NCBI GenBank assembly: GCA_910589115.1
Contig: CAJUSB010000114.1
Coordinates: forward strand, 1-10,404
Origin: an uncultured Clostridia bacterium
GTDB taxonomy: Bacteria > Bacillota > Clostridia > Oscillospirales > Butyricicoccaceae
DNA: 10,404 bases
Direction: 5' to 3'
The notes under the pieces are model-generated. The model had not been told where the DNA came from, searched no databases, and saw nothing but the letters and a program-made list of their open reading frames with translations. Within the stretch, counting starts at the first letter, position 1, and each line of letters starts with the position of its first letter. The translations under genes and the position numbers were made by a program. This document shows positions 1 to 5,782 of the stretch, in pieces.

Positions 1-1367
1 GCAGGAAAATCCTACGCAAAGTTTATATGCGACAACGTGTCGCTGCACTGGCAAATGGTGCTAGTCCGGTTGACCCTGGCAAATATGCAGTATCTGTAAA
101 GATGACACCTGCTACTGGCGGTACGGCGACTGGCACTGTAAACCGTCAGCCGCAGAACACCAAATGGGGTCTTGCCGTGGGAACGACCCATCAGGCTCAG
201 GTAGACGTAACCATTGACTTCTCGAAACTCAAAGACGGTGACCGGCTGATTGCGGGCGACAAGACTTATACCTTTAAGTTTGGCGCTGGCAGCGGGACTA
301 CGGCAGCCGCTGGCGAGACATTGATTGACCTTTCTAGCATCCTCAAGACGCCGGAAGATTTGGCCGATAAAGACAAGCAGGCGCAGGCCATGACCAAGAT
401 GGCGGAACTGATGGGCGCATCCAACTCGACTACGTGGAGTATTGGTACTGCCAGTGCATCGAACGGCATTGGTACACTGACCTTCCAGTCGCTGTCCTCT
501 TATGTTGACGATGCATCGGCAATCGGCGGAAGCACGGCCGCTGGCGCACCCACATGTAACATGACGACTGAATCCAACATCATGAAGCAGTTCTCCAGCG
601 CAGGCTCCAAAAATCCTGCGAGCACAACCATTACCTTTGACGTTACCAAACTGAAGGCTGGCGATACAATCACGGTTGACGGCAAGCTGTTCGAGTTTAC
701 AGACGGTACACGCACCGACAATAAGGATGCAATCGCGGTTGACCTGAGCAGCTTTGGTATTGCAGATGGTATCCTTGCAAGCCAGTCCGCTGATGTTTTG
801 AACGCATTGTCAACGCAGATCACTGGCAATGTGCTTGACTCTGTGAATGCTTCCAAATATACGGTTACTGTTAACGATAACAAGCTGACCCTGACCTCTA
901 AGGATGACACGAATACAACGACTGTATTTGAGGATCGGGTTGCAGCATCTGTCTCGACATCCGGCGGCAAGGGACTCATGCTCCAGATCGGCGACACGGC
1001 AGAGAGCTTTAACCAGCTGAATGTAAAGATCAGCGACTGCCATGTCAAGGCAATCGGTATTGAAGATATCAGCATTGCGGATCAGGAAAACGCCGCAAAG
1101 GCAGTTGACGCGATCAAGAGTGCAATCAACTACGTTTCTGATGTACGCGGTACTTTGGGCGCTACCCAGAACCGTCTTGACCACACCATTAACAACCTGT
1201 CTGTCATGACAGAAAATATTCAGGATGCAGAATCCACCATCCGCGACACCGACGTAGCCGCAGAAATGATGGAATACACCAAGAACAACATCCTGATCCA
1301 GTCCGCACAGGCAATGCTTGCGCAGGCAAATCAGGTGCCGCAGGGCGTTCTCCAGTTGCTCCAGTAA
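1..1367 (+). CDS. fliC: Flagellin, partial (N-terminus outside window)
   Basis: This is the structural subunit of the flagellar filament, exported by the flagellar type III apparatus. The frame is open from base 3 to the TAA at 1365-1367, giving 454 visible residues, so the ATG at 27 is internal and the N-terminal D0/D1 helices are missing at the window edge. Numbering from that ATG, the last 90 residues or so are a typical flagellin C-terminal domain. It has a helix with NRLDHTINNL, then ENIQDAESTIRDTDVAAEM, and the terminal LAQANQVPQGVLQLL signature. Upstream lie two related beta-rich modules (about residues 59-165 and 200-300), each starting with a T(I/F)D-x-x-KLK-x-GD block and later a VDLSS-like strand. 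These correspond to the variable, surface-exposed D2/D3 region. Two cysteines (residues 177 and 338) are unusual for a flagellin. The next gene encodes a FliB-type methylase, which suggests this flagellin is its substrate. The family call is very secure; the symbol is generic. Confidence 0.96.
   Translation, partial: RKILRKVYMRQRVAALANGASPVDPGKYAVSVKMTPATGGTATGTVNRQPQNTKWGLAVGTTHQAQVDVTIDFSKLKDGDRLIAGDKTYTFKFGAGSGTTAAAGETLIDLSSILKTPEDLADKDKQAQAMTKMAELMGASNSTTWSIGTASASNGIGTLTFQSLSSYVDDASAIGGSTAAGAPTCNMTTESNIMKQFSSAGSKNPASTTITFDVTKLKAGDTITVDGKLFEFTDGTRTDNKDAIAVDLSSFGIADGILASQSADVLNALSTQITGNVLDSVNASKYTVTVNDNKLTLTSKDDTNTTTVFEDRVAASVSTSGGKGLMLQIGDTAESFNQLNVKISDCHVKAIGIEDISIADQENAAKAVDAIKSAINYVSDVRGTLGATQNRLDHTINNLSVMTENIQDAESTIRDTDVAAEMMEYTKNNILIQSAQAMLAQANQVPQGVLQLLQ
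201..521 (+). repeat. Flagellin variable-region module A (protein-level repeat)
   Basis: The encoded segment begins with TIDFSKLKDGDRLIAGDKTY and includes LIDLSS further on. It aligns by eye with module B downstream (KLK-x-GD, a G/D-K-(T/L)-(Y/F)-x-F strand, then a (I/V)DLSS strand). This is diverged intragenic duplication of a surface domain, not a DNA-level tandem repeat. The boundaries are approximate. Confidence 0.6.
624..926 (+). repeat. Flagellin variable-region module B (protein-level repeat)
   Basis: The segment encodes TFDVTKLKAGDTITVDGKLF, then AVDLSSF, and ends with KYTVTVNDNKLTLTSKD. The very first visible part of the flagellin (VAALANG through GKYAVSVK) resembles the end of this module (VLNALST through SKYTVTVN). 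A further copy may therefore begin before the window. The boundaries are approximate. Confidence 0.6.
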
Positions 1368-1412
1368 TTCCCTTTTATCAGGTAGGGAAAGCATTCCAAA
1401 CGATATATGGAG

Positions 1413-1439
1413 GGGGGGACGGGATTTTCCCGTCCCCCC
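1413..1439 (+). terminator. GC-rich hairpin after flagellin gene
   Basis: A perfect 12-bp stem has arms GGGGGGACGGGA (1413-1424) and TCCCGTCCCCCC (1428-1439) with a TTT loop. It sits 45 bases after the flagellin stop. The tail (GTTTGCTGTT) is only modestly T-rich, so it may terminate imperfectly, or act as a 3' stabiliser that allows some read-through into fliB. Confidence 0.75.
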
Positions 1440-1443
1440 GTTT

Positions 1444-1455
1444 GCTGTTAACAGC
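1444..1455. promoter_or_regulatory. Perfect 12-bp palindrome GCTGTTAACAGC
   Basis: This is a perfect self-complementary 12-mer just after the flagellin hairpin and 61 bases before the fliB start. It could be a protein-binding site, or simply extend the local fold. No clear sigma-A or sigma-28 promoter could be placed around it. The role is unknown. Confidence 0.3.
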
Positions 1456-1516
1456 GAAATTTCCTGAGCAGTTCCCCATCTAAAAAAATTATCAAGCCAG
1501 AGGTGCAATCAATCTT

Positions 1517-2755
1517 ATGGATGAAAATTCACAAAAAATTCTGATAGACAAGGATCTGCGTCCTGCATATTATGATGATTTTCACTGTCTTGCTGAATCC
1601 TGCCGCGTGTCCTGCTGCAAGGGCTGGCATATCACCTTTAATAAAAAAGATTACCTTTCGCTAAAGCGGCAAAACGGCTCGCCTGCGTTAAATAAACAAA
1701 TATCAGGCGCTCTGCGCCGCGTTCGCAATGCAAATAAACCTGAGCTGGCATATGCAGAATTTGTTATGGGATATGACACCTGTCCACTTCAACAGGAAAA
1801 TGGACTGTGCCTGCTGCAAATAGAAAAGGGGCCACAGGCCCTTCCAACTGTCTGCCAGATATTCCCTCGCTTTCAAGCATATTCGGTGTCCGGATATTTG
1901 GAACGTACTTTAACACCAGCCTGTGAGGGCGTATTGTCTCTGCTGTGGGACTTGCCGGACGGGGTCGCTTTCCGCTCTGACCCGATTACTGACAAACTAG
2001 AGATTAAACTATTTGCTTACCATGACAAGGAACAATGGAACTCTCATTTCCAGCAGCTGCGCTCATGGTGCATTGATATGCTCCAAAACAGAAAATACCC
2101 CCTGCCAGAGCGTATTATGCGCATGGGCATTGCCTTGCAAAAACTTCCTGACTATGGAGAAAATATCTCAGACTGGTTAAATACAGTTTGTTCAGCAGTC
2201 TGGACGCAAGAGGGAATGTATATGGATGATACGAAACGCGACCAGCTGCTGCCGTTATTCCTAAGTAATAATATCCGCCTGCTTCTAACCAGCAATGATG
2301 ATATGGATCTGCGCTTTATCCAACTGCAAAAAGAACTGGCCGAGGCATTCCAAATCACCCTGAAAACCGGCGATATAAACGGCCTTGTTATCTCCAGCAC
2401 ACCATGGAGGATTGCAAAAAAACGTTTTGAAGAAAATTTCAGCAGCCATGATTATTTTATGGAAAATGTTATGACCGGTCTTTTCTTCCATCTCCATATG
2501 CCGGAGCCAACCTTTAATGATAAAATGTGGAAAAGTTTTGTGTGTTTCTGCAACCTGTATTCCTTTTACCGGTTTATGGCCGTGATGAGCTGCCGCAACG
2601 GCAGCCCCGCTGACCGGGACGGCCTGTTTGAGGCAATTGTGCTCACAAGCCGCATCCTGCTGCACAATAACGCCCGCCGTACTTCTCTGCAAGATGAATT
2701 CTTCCGCAATCAAAGCACTTCACTTGCACATATGGCAGTTTTATTGAGCAATTAA
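1517..2755 (+). CDS. fliB: Flagellin lysine-N-methylase, FliB family
   Basis: FliB-family enzymes N-methylate surface lysines of flagellin; the Salmonella enzyme is reported to use a [4Fe-4S] cluster in methyl transfer. The 412-residue protein shows the family's cysteine-rich N-terminal half. It has F-x-C-x4-C-x3-CC-x2-W at residues 22-37 (C24, C29, C33, C34), C89-P, G-x-C98, LP-x2-C113-x2-FPR, and C136 in a TLTPAC segment. The rest is helical and less conserved, without other recognisable motifs. The ATG is preceded by AGAGGTG (1499-1505) with 11 bases between, a moderate ribosome binding site. It lies 149 bases downstream of the flagellin gene on the same strand, so substrate and modifier are neighbours. 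The gene looks AT-richer than the genes to the right (28 G+C in 1561-1620 against 37 in 7801-7860, counted by hand). The family call is strong; the target flagellin is inferred from position. Confidence 0.92.
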   Translation: MDENSQKILIDKDLRPAYYDDFHCLAESCRVSCCKGWHITFNKKDYLSLKRQNGSPALNKQISGALRRVRNANKPELAYAEFVMGYDTCPLQQENGLCLLQIEKGPQALPTVCQIFPRFQAYSVSGYLERTLTPACEGVLSLLWDLPDGVAFRSDPITDKLEIKLFAYHDKEQWNSHFQQLRSWCIDMLQNRKYPLPERIMRMGIALQKLPDYGENISDWLNTVCSAVWTQEGMYMDDTKRDQLLPLFLSNNIRLLLTSNDDMDLRFIQLQKELAEAFQITLKTGDINGLVISSTPWRIAKKRFEENFSSHDYFMENVMTGLFFHLHMPEPTFNDKMWKSFVCFCNLYSFYRFMAVMSCRNGSPADRDGLFEAIVLTSRILLHNNARRTSLQDEFFRNQSTSLAHMAVLLSN

Positions 2756-2766
2756 CACAGAAAAAC

Positions 2767-2813
2767 AGCCTGTCCGGATGGTTTCAAGCGCCATCCAAAA
2801 CAGGCTATTTTTT
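2767..2813 (+). terminator. Rho-independent terminator after fliB, possibly bidirectional
   Basis: The outer stem is AGCCTGT (2767-2773) with ACAGGCT (2800-2806), and the inner stem is GGATGG (2776-2781) with CCATCC (2791-2796). It is followed by a run of six T at 2808-2813. On the opposite strand the same stem is followed, after one base, by five T (complement of 2761-2765). It could therefore also stop leftward transcription from the convergent rny gene. Confidence 0.88.
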
Positions 2814-2846
2814 CATATCATCATTCAAAAACTTCCGCAGTCCGCC

Positions 2847-2878
2847 GCCCCGCCCGCTGTCCTTCTGGCGGGCGGGGC
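2847..2878. repeat. GC-rich inverted repeat, 11-bp stem
   Basis: The arms GCCCCGCCCGC (2847-2857) and GCGGGCGGGGC (2868-2878) pair perfectly around a 10-base loop. There is no T-run on either side, so it is not a standard terminator. It is probably part of the composite hairpin block on the 3' side of rny. Confidence 0.7.
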
Positions 2879-2940
2879 AGCACGCTTGCACAAGCAGCGC
2901 CGCACCCATCCCCCGCCGCAGCGGGAATAAAGCTTTTACT

Positions 2941-2962
2941 CAATTTTTTCTCGAAAAAATTG
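2941..2962. repeat. AT-rich palindrome abutting the GC-rich repeat
   Basis: The arms CAATTTTTTC (2941-2950) and GAAAAAATTG (2953-2962) are perfectly complementary with two bases between them. Its last base is the first base of the 41-base repeat unit at 2962-3002. Read on the - strand, the T-run follows the repeat's GC hairpin after a short gap, so the pair might act as a terminator for rny. Confidence 0.7.
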
Positions 2963-3002
2963 CGGGTGCAGGGCAGCGCCCTGCCGCTGTCCGCGTAGGA
3001 CG
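2962..3002 (-). repeat. 41-base hairpin repeat, full copy (downstream of rny)
   Basis: Read on the - strand, this 41-base unit matches 10284-10324 on the + strand at 40 of 41 positions. It contains GTCCTACGCGGACAGC, in which GTCC and GGAC can pair, followed by GCAGGGC-N3-GCCCTGC, a perfect 7-bp stem. The single mismatch falls in the 3-base loop (GCT here, TCT in the other copy), so the stem is preserved. Its orientation relative to the preceding gene is the same at both sites. Confidence 0.88.
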
Positions 3003-3019
3003 CCCCCCCCGGCGAGGGG
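3003..3019. repeat. C8/G-rich spacer hairpin between repeat copies
   Basis: Eight consecutive C (3003-3010) followed by GGCGAGGGG can form a short GC stem around a CTCGCC-type core. It occupies the same place between two repeat copies as the CTCCCG/CGGGAG hairpin at 10362-10380, and both contain CCCTCGCCGGG on the sense strand of the upstream gene. Confidence 0.5.
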
Positions 3020-3020
3020 C

Positions 3021-3036
3021 GCTGTCCGCGTAGGAC
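3021..3036 (-). repeat. Short copy of the repeat core
   Basis: Read on the - strand this is GTCCTACGCGGACAGC, identical to the first 16-base core of the full repeat. It begins 9 bases after the rny stop codon. The downstream GCAGGGC hairpin half is absent here. Confidence 0.8.
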
Positions 3037-3045
3037 ACGTAACGA

Positions 3046-4587
3046 TTACTTCGCATATTCAACAGCGCGGGTCTCGCGGATCATGCTCACCTTTATCATG
3101 CCCGGATAGTCAAGCTCTTCCTCTATGTGACGCGCTATGTCTCGCGACAACAATACCATCGCGTCATCCGATACCTGGTCAGGCTTCACGATAATCCGTA
3201 TCTCCCGCCCTGCCTGGATCGCATACGAGCTGGATACCCCCGGCGTGGTGTTCGCTATGTTTTCTAACTTCTCCAACCGCTTAATGTAATTCTCCAGGTT
3301 CTCACGACGCGCGCCCGGACGTGCCGCCGAAATCGCATCCGCCGCCTGCACCAAACATGCAACCACCGTCTCCGGCTCTACATCCCCATGGTGCGCCGCT
3401 ATCGCGTGCACAATCGGATGCGACTCCTTGTAACGCTTCGCAAGGTCTACGCCAATATCTACATGGCTGCCCTCTACCTCGTGGTCAACCGCCTTGCCAA
3501 TATCATGCAGCAATCCCGCTCGCCGCGCCGGTACCGGGTCTATGCCCAGCTCAGATGCCAGTATCCCCGCTACATGCGCTACCTCTATCGAATGTACCAG
3601 CACGTTCTGGCCATAGCTCGTGCGGTAACGCAAACGCCCCAACAGCTTGACCAGCTCCGGATGAATCCCATGTATCCCAGCCTCAAAGGTCGCTCGCTCA
3701 CCCTCAGATTTGATAATCTGATCAATCTCACGCCGCGACTTCTCAACCATCTCCTCAATGCGCGCCGGATGAATCCGACCATCTACAATGAGCTTCTCAA
3801 GCGCCATGCGCGCTACCTCGCGCCGCACCGGGTCAAAGGACGACAGCGTGATCGCCTCCGGCGTGTCATCAATAATCAGATCAACACCGGTCAGCGTCTC
3901 CAGCGTGCGGATGTTCCGCCCCTCACGGCCGATAATACGCCCCTTCATCTCGTCATTCGGCAGCGGCACGACCGATACCGTCGCCTCCGCAACATGATCC
4001 GCCGCGCAGCGCTGGATCGCCATGGTGATCACCTCACGCGCACTGCGGTCAGCATCCTCCTTCAAACGGGCGTTGATCTCCCGGATCTTGACAGCAGCGT
4101 CATGCTGCGCCTCCTGCTCAATGGACTGAACAAGATAATCCTTCGCCTCTTCGCGCGTAAAGCCCGAAATCCGCTCAAGCGCAGCAAGCTGCTCGTCACG
4201 GAGCTTGCCAATCTCCTCCTGCGAACGCTGAACATCGGCTATCCGCCGGCTCAGCTCCTCGCTCTTGCGTTCTACTGCGTCATTTTTTTTGTCGAGTGAC
4301 TCTTCCTTCTGGTTGAGACGGCGCTCCAGCTTCTGCACCTCGTTGCGCCGCTCCTTGATCTCGCGGTCAGCCTCGGTGCGCGATTTGTGAATCTCGTCCT
4401 TCGCTTCAAGGACGGCTTCTCGCTTCTTGGTCTCCCCAGATTTGATTGCATCGTTGATGATTCGGGTCGCTTCCTGTTCGGCACTGCCGATTTCCTTTTC
4501 AGCGACATTTTTTCTATAAAGAAAGCCGATGATCACACCAATAATCAAACAGACTACAGCAATAATAATACTAACTATCACTGGCAA
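3046..4587 (-). CDS. rny: Ribonuclease Y
   Basis: RNase Y is the membrane-anchored endoribonuclease that starts bulk mRNA decay and processing in many Firmicutes. The 513-residue product is full length for the family (about 520). An N-terminal membrane helix (residues 3-23) is followed by a long charged coiled coil (about 30-150, rich in E, K and R). Next come a KH domain with GRIIGREGRNIRTLETL (216-232) and an HD domain with LLHDIGKA (HD at 361-362) and AAHHGD. The C-terminus is the conserved IRETRAVEYAK. The start codon is TTG (4587-4585). It is chosen because AGGAGGTG (4603-4596) lies 8 bases upstream and the N-terminus matches the family's length. No better ATG exists in frame. It is transcribed away from pgeF and convergent with fliB. 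Identity is essentially certain. Confidence 0.98.
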   Translation of the reverse strand: MPVIVSIIIAVVCLIIGVIIGFLYRKNVAEKEIGSAEQEATRIINDAIKSGETKKREAVLEAKDEIHKSRTEADREIKERRNEVQKLERRLNQKEESLDKKNDAVERKSEELSRRIADVQRSQEEIGKLRDEQLAALERISGFTREEAKDYLVQSIEQEAQHDAAVKIREINARLKEDADRSAREVITMAIQRCAADHVAEATVSVVPLPNDEMKGRIIGREGRNIRTLETLTGVDLIIDDTPEAITLSSFDPVRREVARMALEKLIVDGRIHPARIEEMVEKSRREIDQIIKSEGERATFEAGIHGIHPELVKLLGRLRYRTSYGQNVLVHSIEVAHVAGILASELGIDPVPARRAGLLHDIGKAVDHEVEGSHVDIGVDLAKRYKESHPIVHAIAAHHGDVEPETVVACLVQAADAISAARPGARRENLENYIKRLEKLENIANTTPGVSSSYAIQAGREIRIIVKPDQVSDDAMVLLSRDIARHIEEELDYPGMIKVSMIRETRAVEYAK

Positions 4588-4595
4588 AAATAAAA

Positions 4596-4603
4596 CACCT
4601 CCT
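4596..4603 (-). promoter_or_regulatory. Strong ribosome binding site for rny (TTG start)
   Basis: AGGAGGTG on the - strand is a near-perfect anti-16S match, spaced 8 bases from the TTG codon. It decides the start in the absence of an ATG. Confidence 0.9.
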
Positions 4604-4815
4604 GATCCTGTATTTTTTTCAGCTGCAAAGGCCCGTCCGGCGTGTGCGGGATAGCCCCGCCCCCCTGCGGCCCCTCCCCCGGAATACCGGCTGTATTACG
4701 GCAGATCGGCAGCACACGGCAGGCAGAAACCCGCCCCGCAGCTGGCGGAAAGCCTTGTTTCGTAATCCGCTGTTGCTATTCCATAACGGCACAGGAATAT
4801 AACAAAATGTATTAC
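4604..4815 (-). other. Long GC-rich 5' leader of rny
   Basis: This is the stretch between the predicted transcription start (around 4815) and the rny Shine-Dalgarno. No credible gene was found in it; a + strand open frame at 4642-4941 is low-quality. Read on the - strand it offers several hairpins: TATTCC/GGAATA near the 5' end, CCGG-TATT-CCGG, and GCGGG-GCTAT-CCCGC. No known riboswitch was recognised and there is no terminator-like T-run. A leader of this length could carry regulation, such as self-cleavage by RNase Y, but that is inference. Confidence 0.45.
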
Positions 4816-4821
4816 CTCTTT

Positions 4822-4850
4822 ATTTTATATCGTTTTGTGCATGGTGTCAA
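4822..4850 (-). promoter_or_regulatory. Sigma-A promoter for rny
   Basis: On the - strand, a perfect -35 box TTGACA (4850-4845) and a -10 box TAAAAT (4827-4822) are separated by exactly 17 bases. This is a strong housekeeping promoter, diverging from the pgeF promoter about 64 bases away. Confidence 0.85.
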
Positions 4851-4913
4851 GAAAAAGCCGCACATCCTTTGCAATTTTAATGCGTTTTTTTCTGCACGCC
4901 TGGTATGCGCCCC

Positions 4914-4942
4914 TTGCCGCCCGCTGCAAAATCGGTTATAAT
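4914..4942 (+). promoter_or_regulatory. Sigma-A promoter for the pgeF gene run
   Basis: The -35 box TTGCCG (4914-4919) and a perfect -10 box TATAAT (4937-4942) are 17 bases apart. The expected transcription start is around 4949, which leaves a leader of only about 20 bases that includes the GGAGG ribosome binding site at 4956-4960. Confidence 0.85.
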
Positions 4943-4968
4943 AAGAAAGTAGACTGGAGGAAAAAACG

Positions 4969-5769
4969 ATGCATACAACGATGAAACCCGTCCAAAAGGG
5001 CGATTTCAGATACTATATTTGTGACCGTCTGCCGGTACGGCACGCATTTACGACAAAAACCGGAGGCGTTTCCACCGGAGCGTGCGAAAGCATGAACCTC
5101 GGTTTCAGCCGGGGCGACAACCCCGAAAATGTCCGGGAAAATTACCGCATCCTCTGCGACGCGCTCGGTATGGACTTCAACCGCGTCACCCGCACCGAAC
5201 AGGTGCACCGCGATGAGGTCTCTATCGTGACCGAGGATACCGTCGGCATGGGCCTGCACCGCCCGATGGCATGGGAATCAGACGCGATCGTCACCAATCT
5301 GCCGGATACGCCGCTGGCCGGGTTCTACGCCGACTGCGTGGTTACCATGCTGTTCGACCCCAGCAGCCGGAGCATCGGCGTATGCCACTCCGGCTGGCGC
5401 GGCACGGCAGCCGCTATCCTGCCCAAAACTGCGGAAACGATGGTGCAGGCCTTCGGCGCAAAGCGCGAAACCATGATCGCCGTCATCGGGCCGTCCATCC
5501 GTCAGTGCTGTTTCGAGACCGACGCTGACGTTCCCGAAGCCATGGAGCGCAGCCTGGGCGCCCGGGTGCAGCCCTTCATCCAGGCACTCGGCTGTAAATG
5601 GTTCGTGGATTTGCAGGGCATCAATGCCGGGCTGCTGGCCGACGCCGGTCTTTCCCGCGCGAATATCATCGACTCCGGCATGTGCACCTACTGCATGTGT
5701 GACGAATTCTGGTCCCACCGCGTGACCAAAGGCGTGCGCGGCGTGCAAACCGGTATCATCAGCCTGTGA
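4969..5769 (+). CDS. pgeF: PgeF/YfiH-type laccase-domain protein (peptidoglycan editing factor)
   Basis: The family (formerly DUF152, 'polyphenol oxidase') is related to E. coli YfiH/PgeF, which keeps L-Ser out of peptidoglycan precursors. Relatives, including mammalian FAMIN, show purine nucleoside phosphorylase and adenosine deaminase activity. Which activity applies here is unknown. The 266-residue protein is full length. It shows HAFTTKTGGVS (25-35), EQVH with metal ligand H80, SDAIVTN (104-110), ADC with C123, CHSGWRGT with H140, IGPSIRQCCFE (173-183), VDLQGIN, and the C-terminal CTYC-x4-FWSHR. All three expected metal-binding residues (His, Cys, His) are present. The ATG at 4969 is favoured over the one at 4981 because CTGGAGG (4954-4960) is 8 bases before it. 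It is the first gene of a five-gene run and has its own promoter. There is no signal peptide, so it is cytoplasmic. Confidence 0.95.
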   Translation: MHTTMKPVQKGDFRYYICDRLPVRHAFTTKTGGVSTGACESMNLGFSRGDNPENVRENYRILCDALGMDFNRVTRTEQVHRDEVSIVTEDTVGMGLHRPMAWESDAIVTNLPDTPLAGFYADCVVTMLFDPSSRSIGVCHSGWRGTAAAILPKTAETMVQAFGAKRETMIAVIGPSIRQCCFETDADVPEAMERSLGARVQPFIQALGCKWFVDLQGINAGLLADAGLSRANIIDSGMCTYCMCDEFWSHRVTKGVRGVQTGIISL

Positions 5770-5782
5770 GGGGACGCATAGC

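Larger units (their letters stand above)
2814..3045. other. Convergent intergenic region, hairpin-dense, no gene
   Basis: These 232 bases separate the 3' ends of fliB and rny. No credible coding region was found. The stretch is filled with inverted repeats: an 11-bp GC stem (2847-2857/2868-2878), GCTTG-CA-CAAGC (2884-2895), CCCGC-CGCA-GCGGG (2912-2925), AAAGCTTT (2929-2936), an AT-rich palindrome (2941-2962), and two copies of a repeat also present at the right window end. Confidence 0.8.

Noticed and set aside
27..29. ATG at 27 as a true flagellin start
   Set aside because: The frame is open to the window edge, there is no ribosome binding site, and the conserved flagellin N-terminal domain is missing, so the gene begins upstream.
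1..60. Possible frameshift near the start of the flagellin fragment
   Set aside because: The early in-frame residues (VAALANG through GKYAVSVK) resemble the end of module B, which supports the current frame.
810..1508. Antisense open frame (232 codons) across the flagellin C-terminus
   Set aside because: It overlaps a conserved flagellin domain and the terminator hairpin, and has no family motifs.
1440..1516. Sigma-28 (motility) promoter before fliB
   Set aside because: A TAAA element is present near 1481, but no GCCGATAA-like box follows at the expected distance.
2962..3036. CRISPR-like array
   Set aside because: There are only two unequal copies 18-19 bases apart, with a hairpin spacer that recurs in type at the other locus. 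No cas genes are present.
3388..4299. Long open frame (303 codons) antisense to rny
   Set aside because: It lies wholly within the certain rny gene, is Arg/Leu-rich, lacks a good ribosome binding site, and is explained by the codon composition of rny.
4604..4815. Known riboswitch or small RNA gene in the rny leader
   Set aside because: Hairpins are present, but no class-specific conserved motif was recognised and there is no terminator.
4642..4941. + strand open frame of 99 codons in the rny/pgeF divergent region
   Set aside because: It crosses both predicted promoters and has no ribosome binding site or recognisable domain; its composition changes abruptly along its length.
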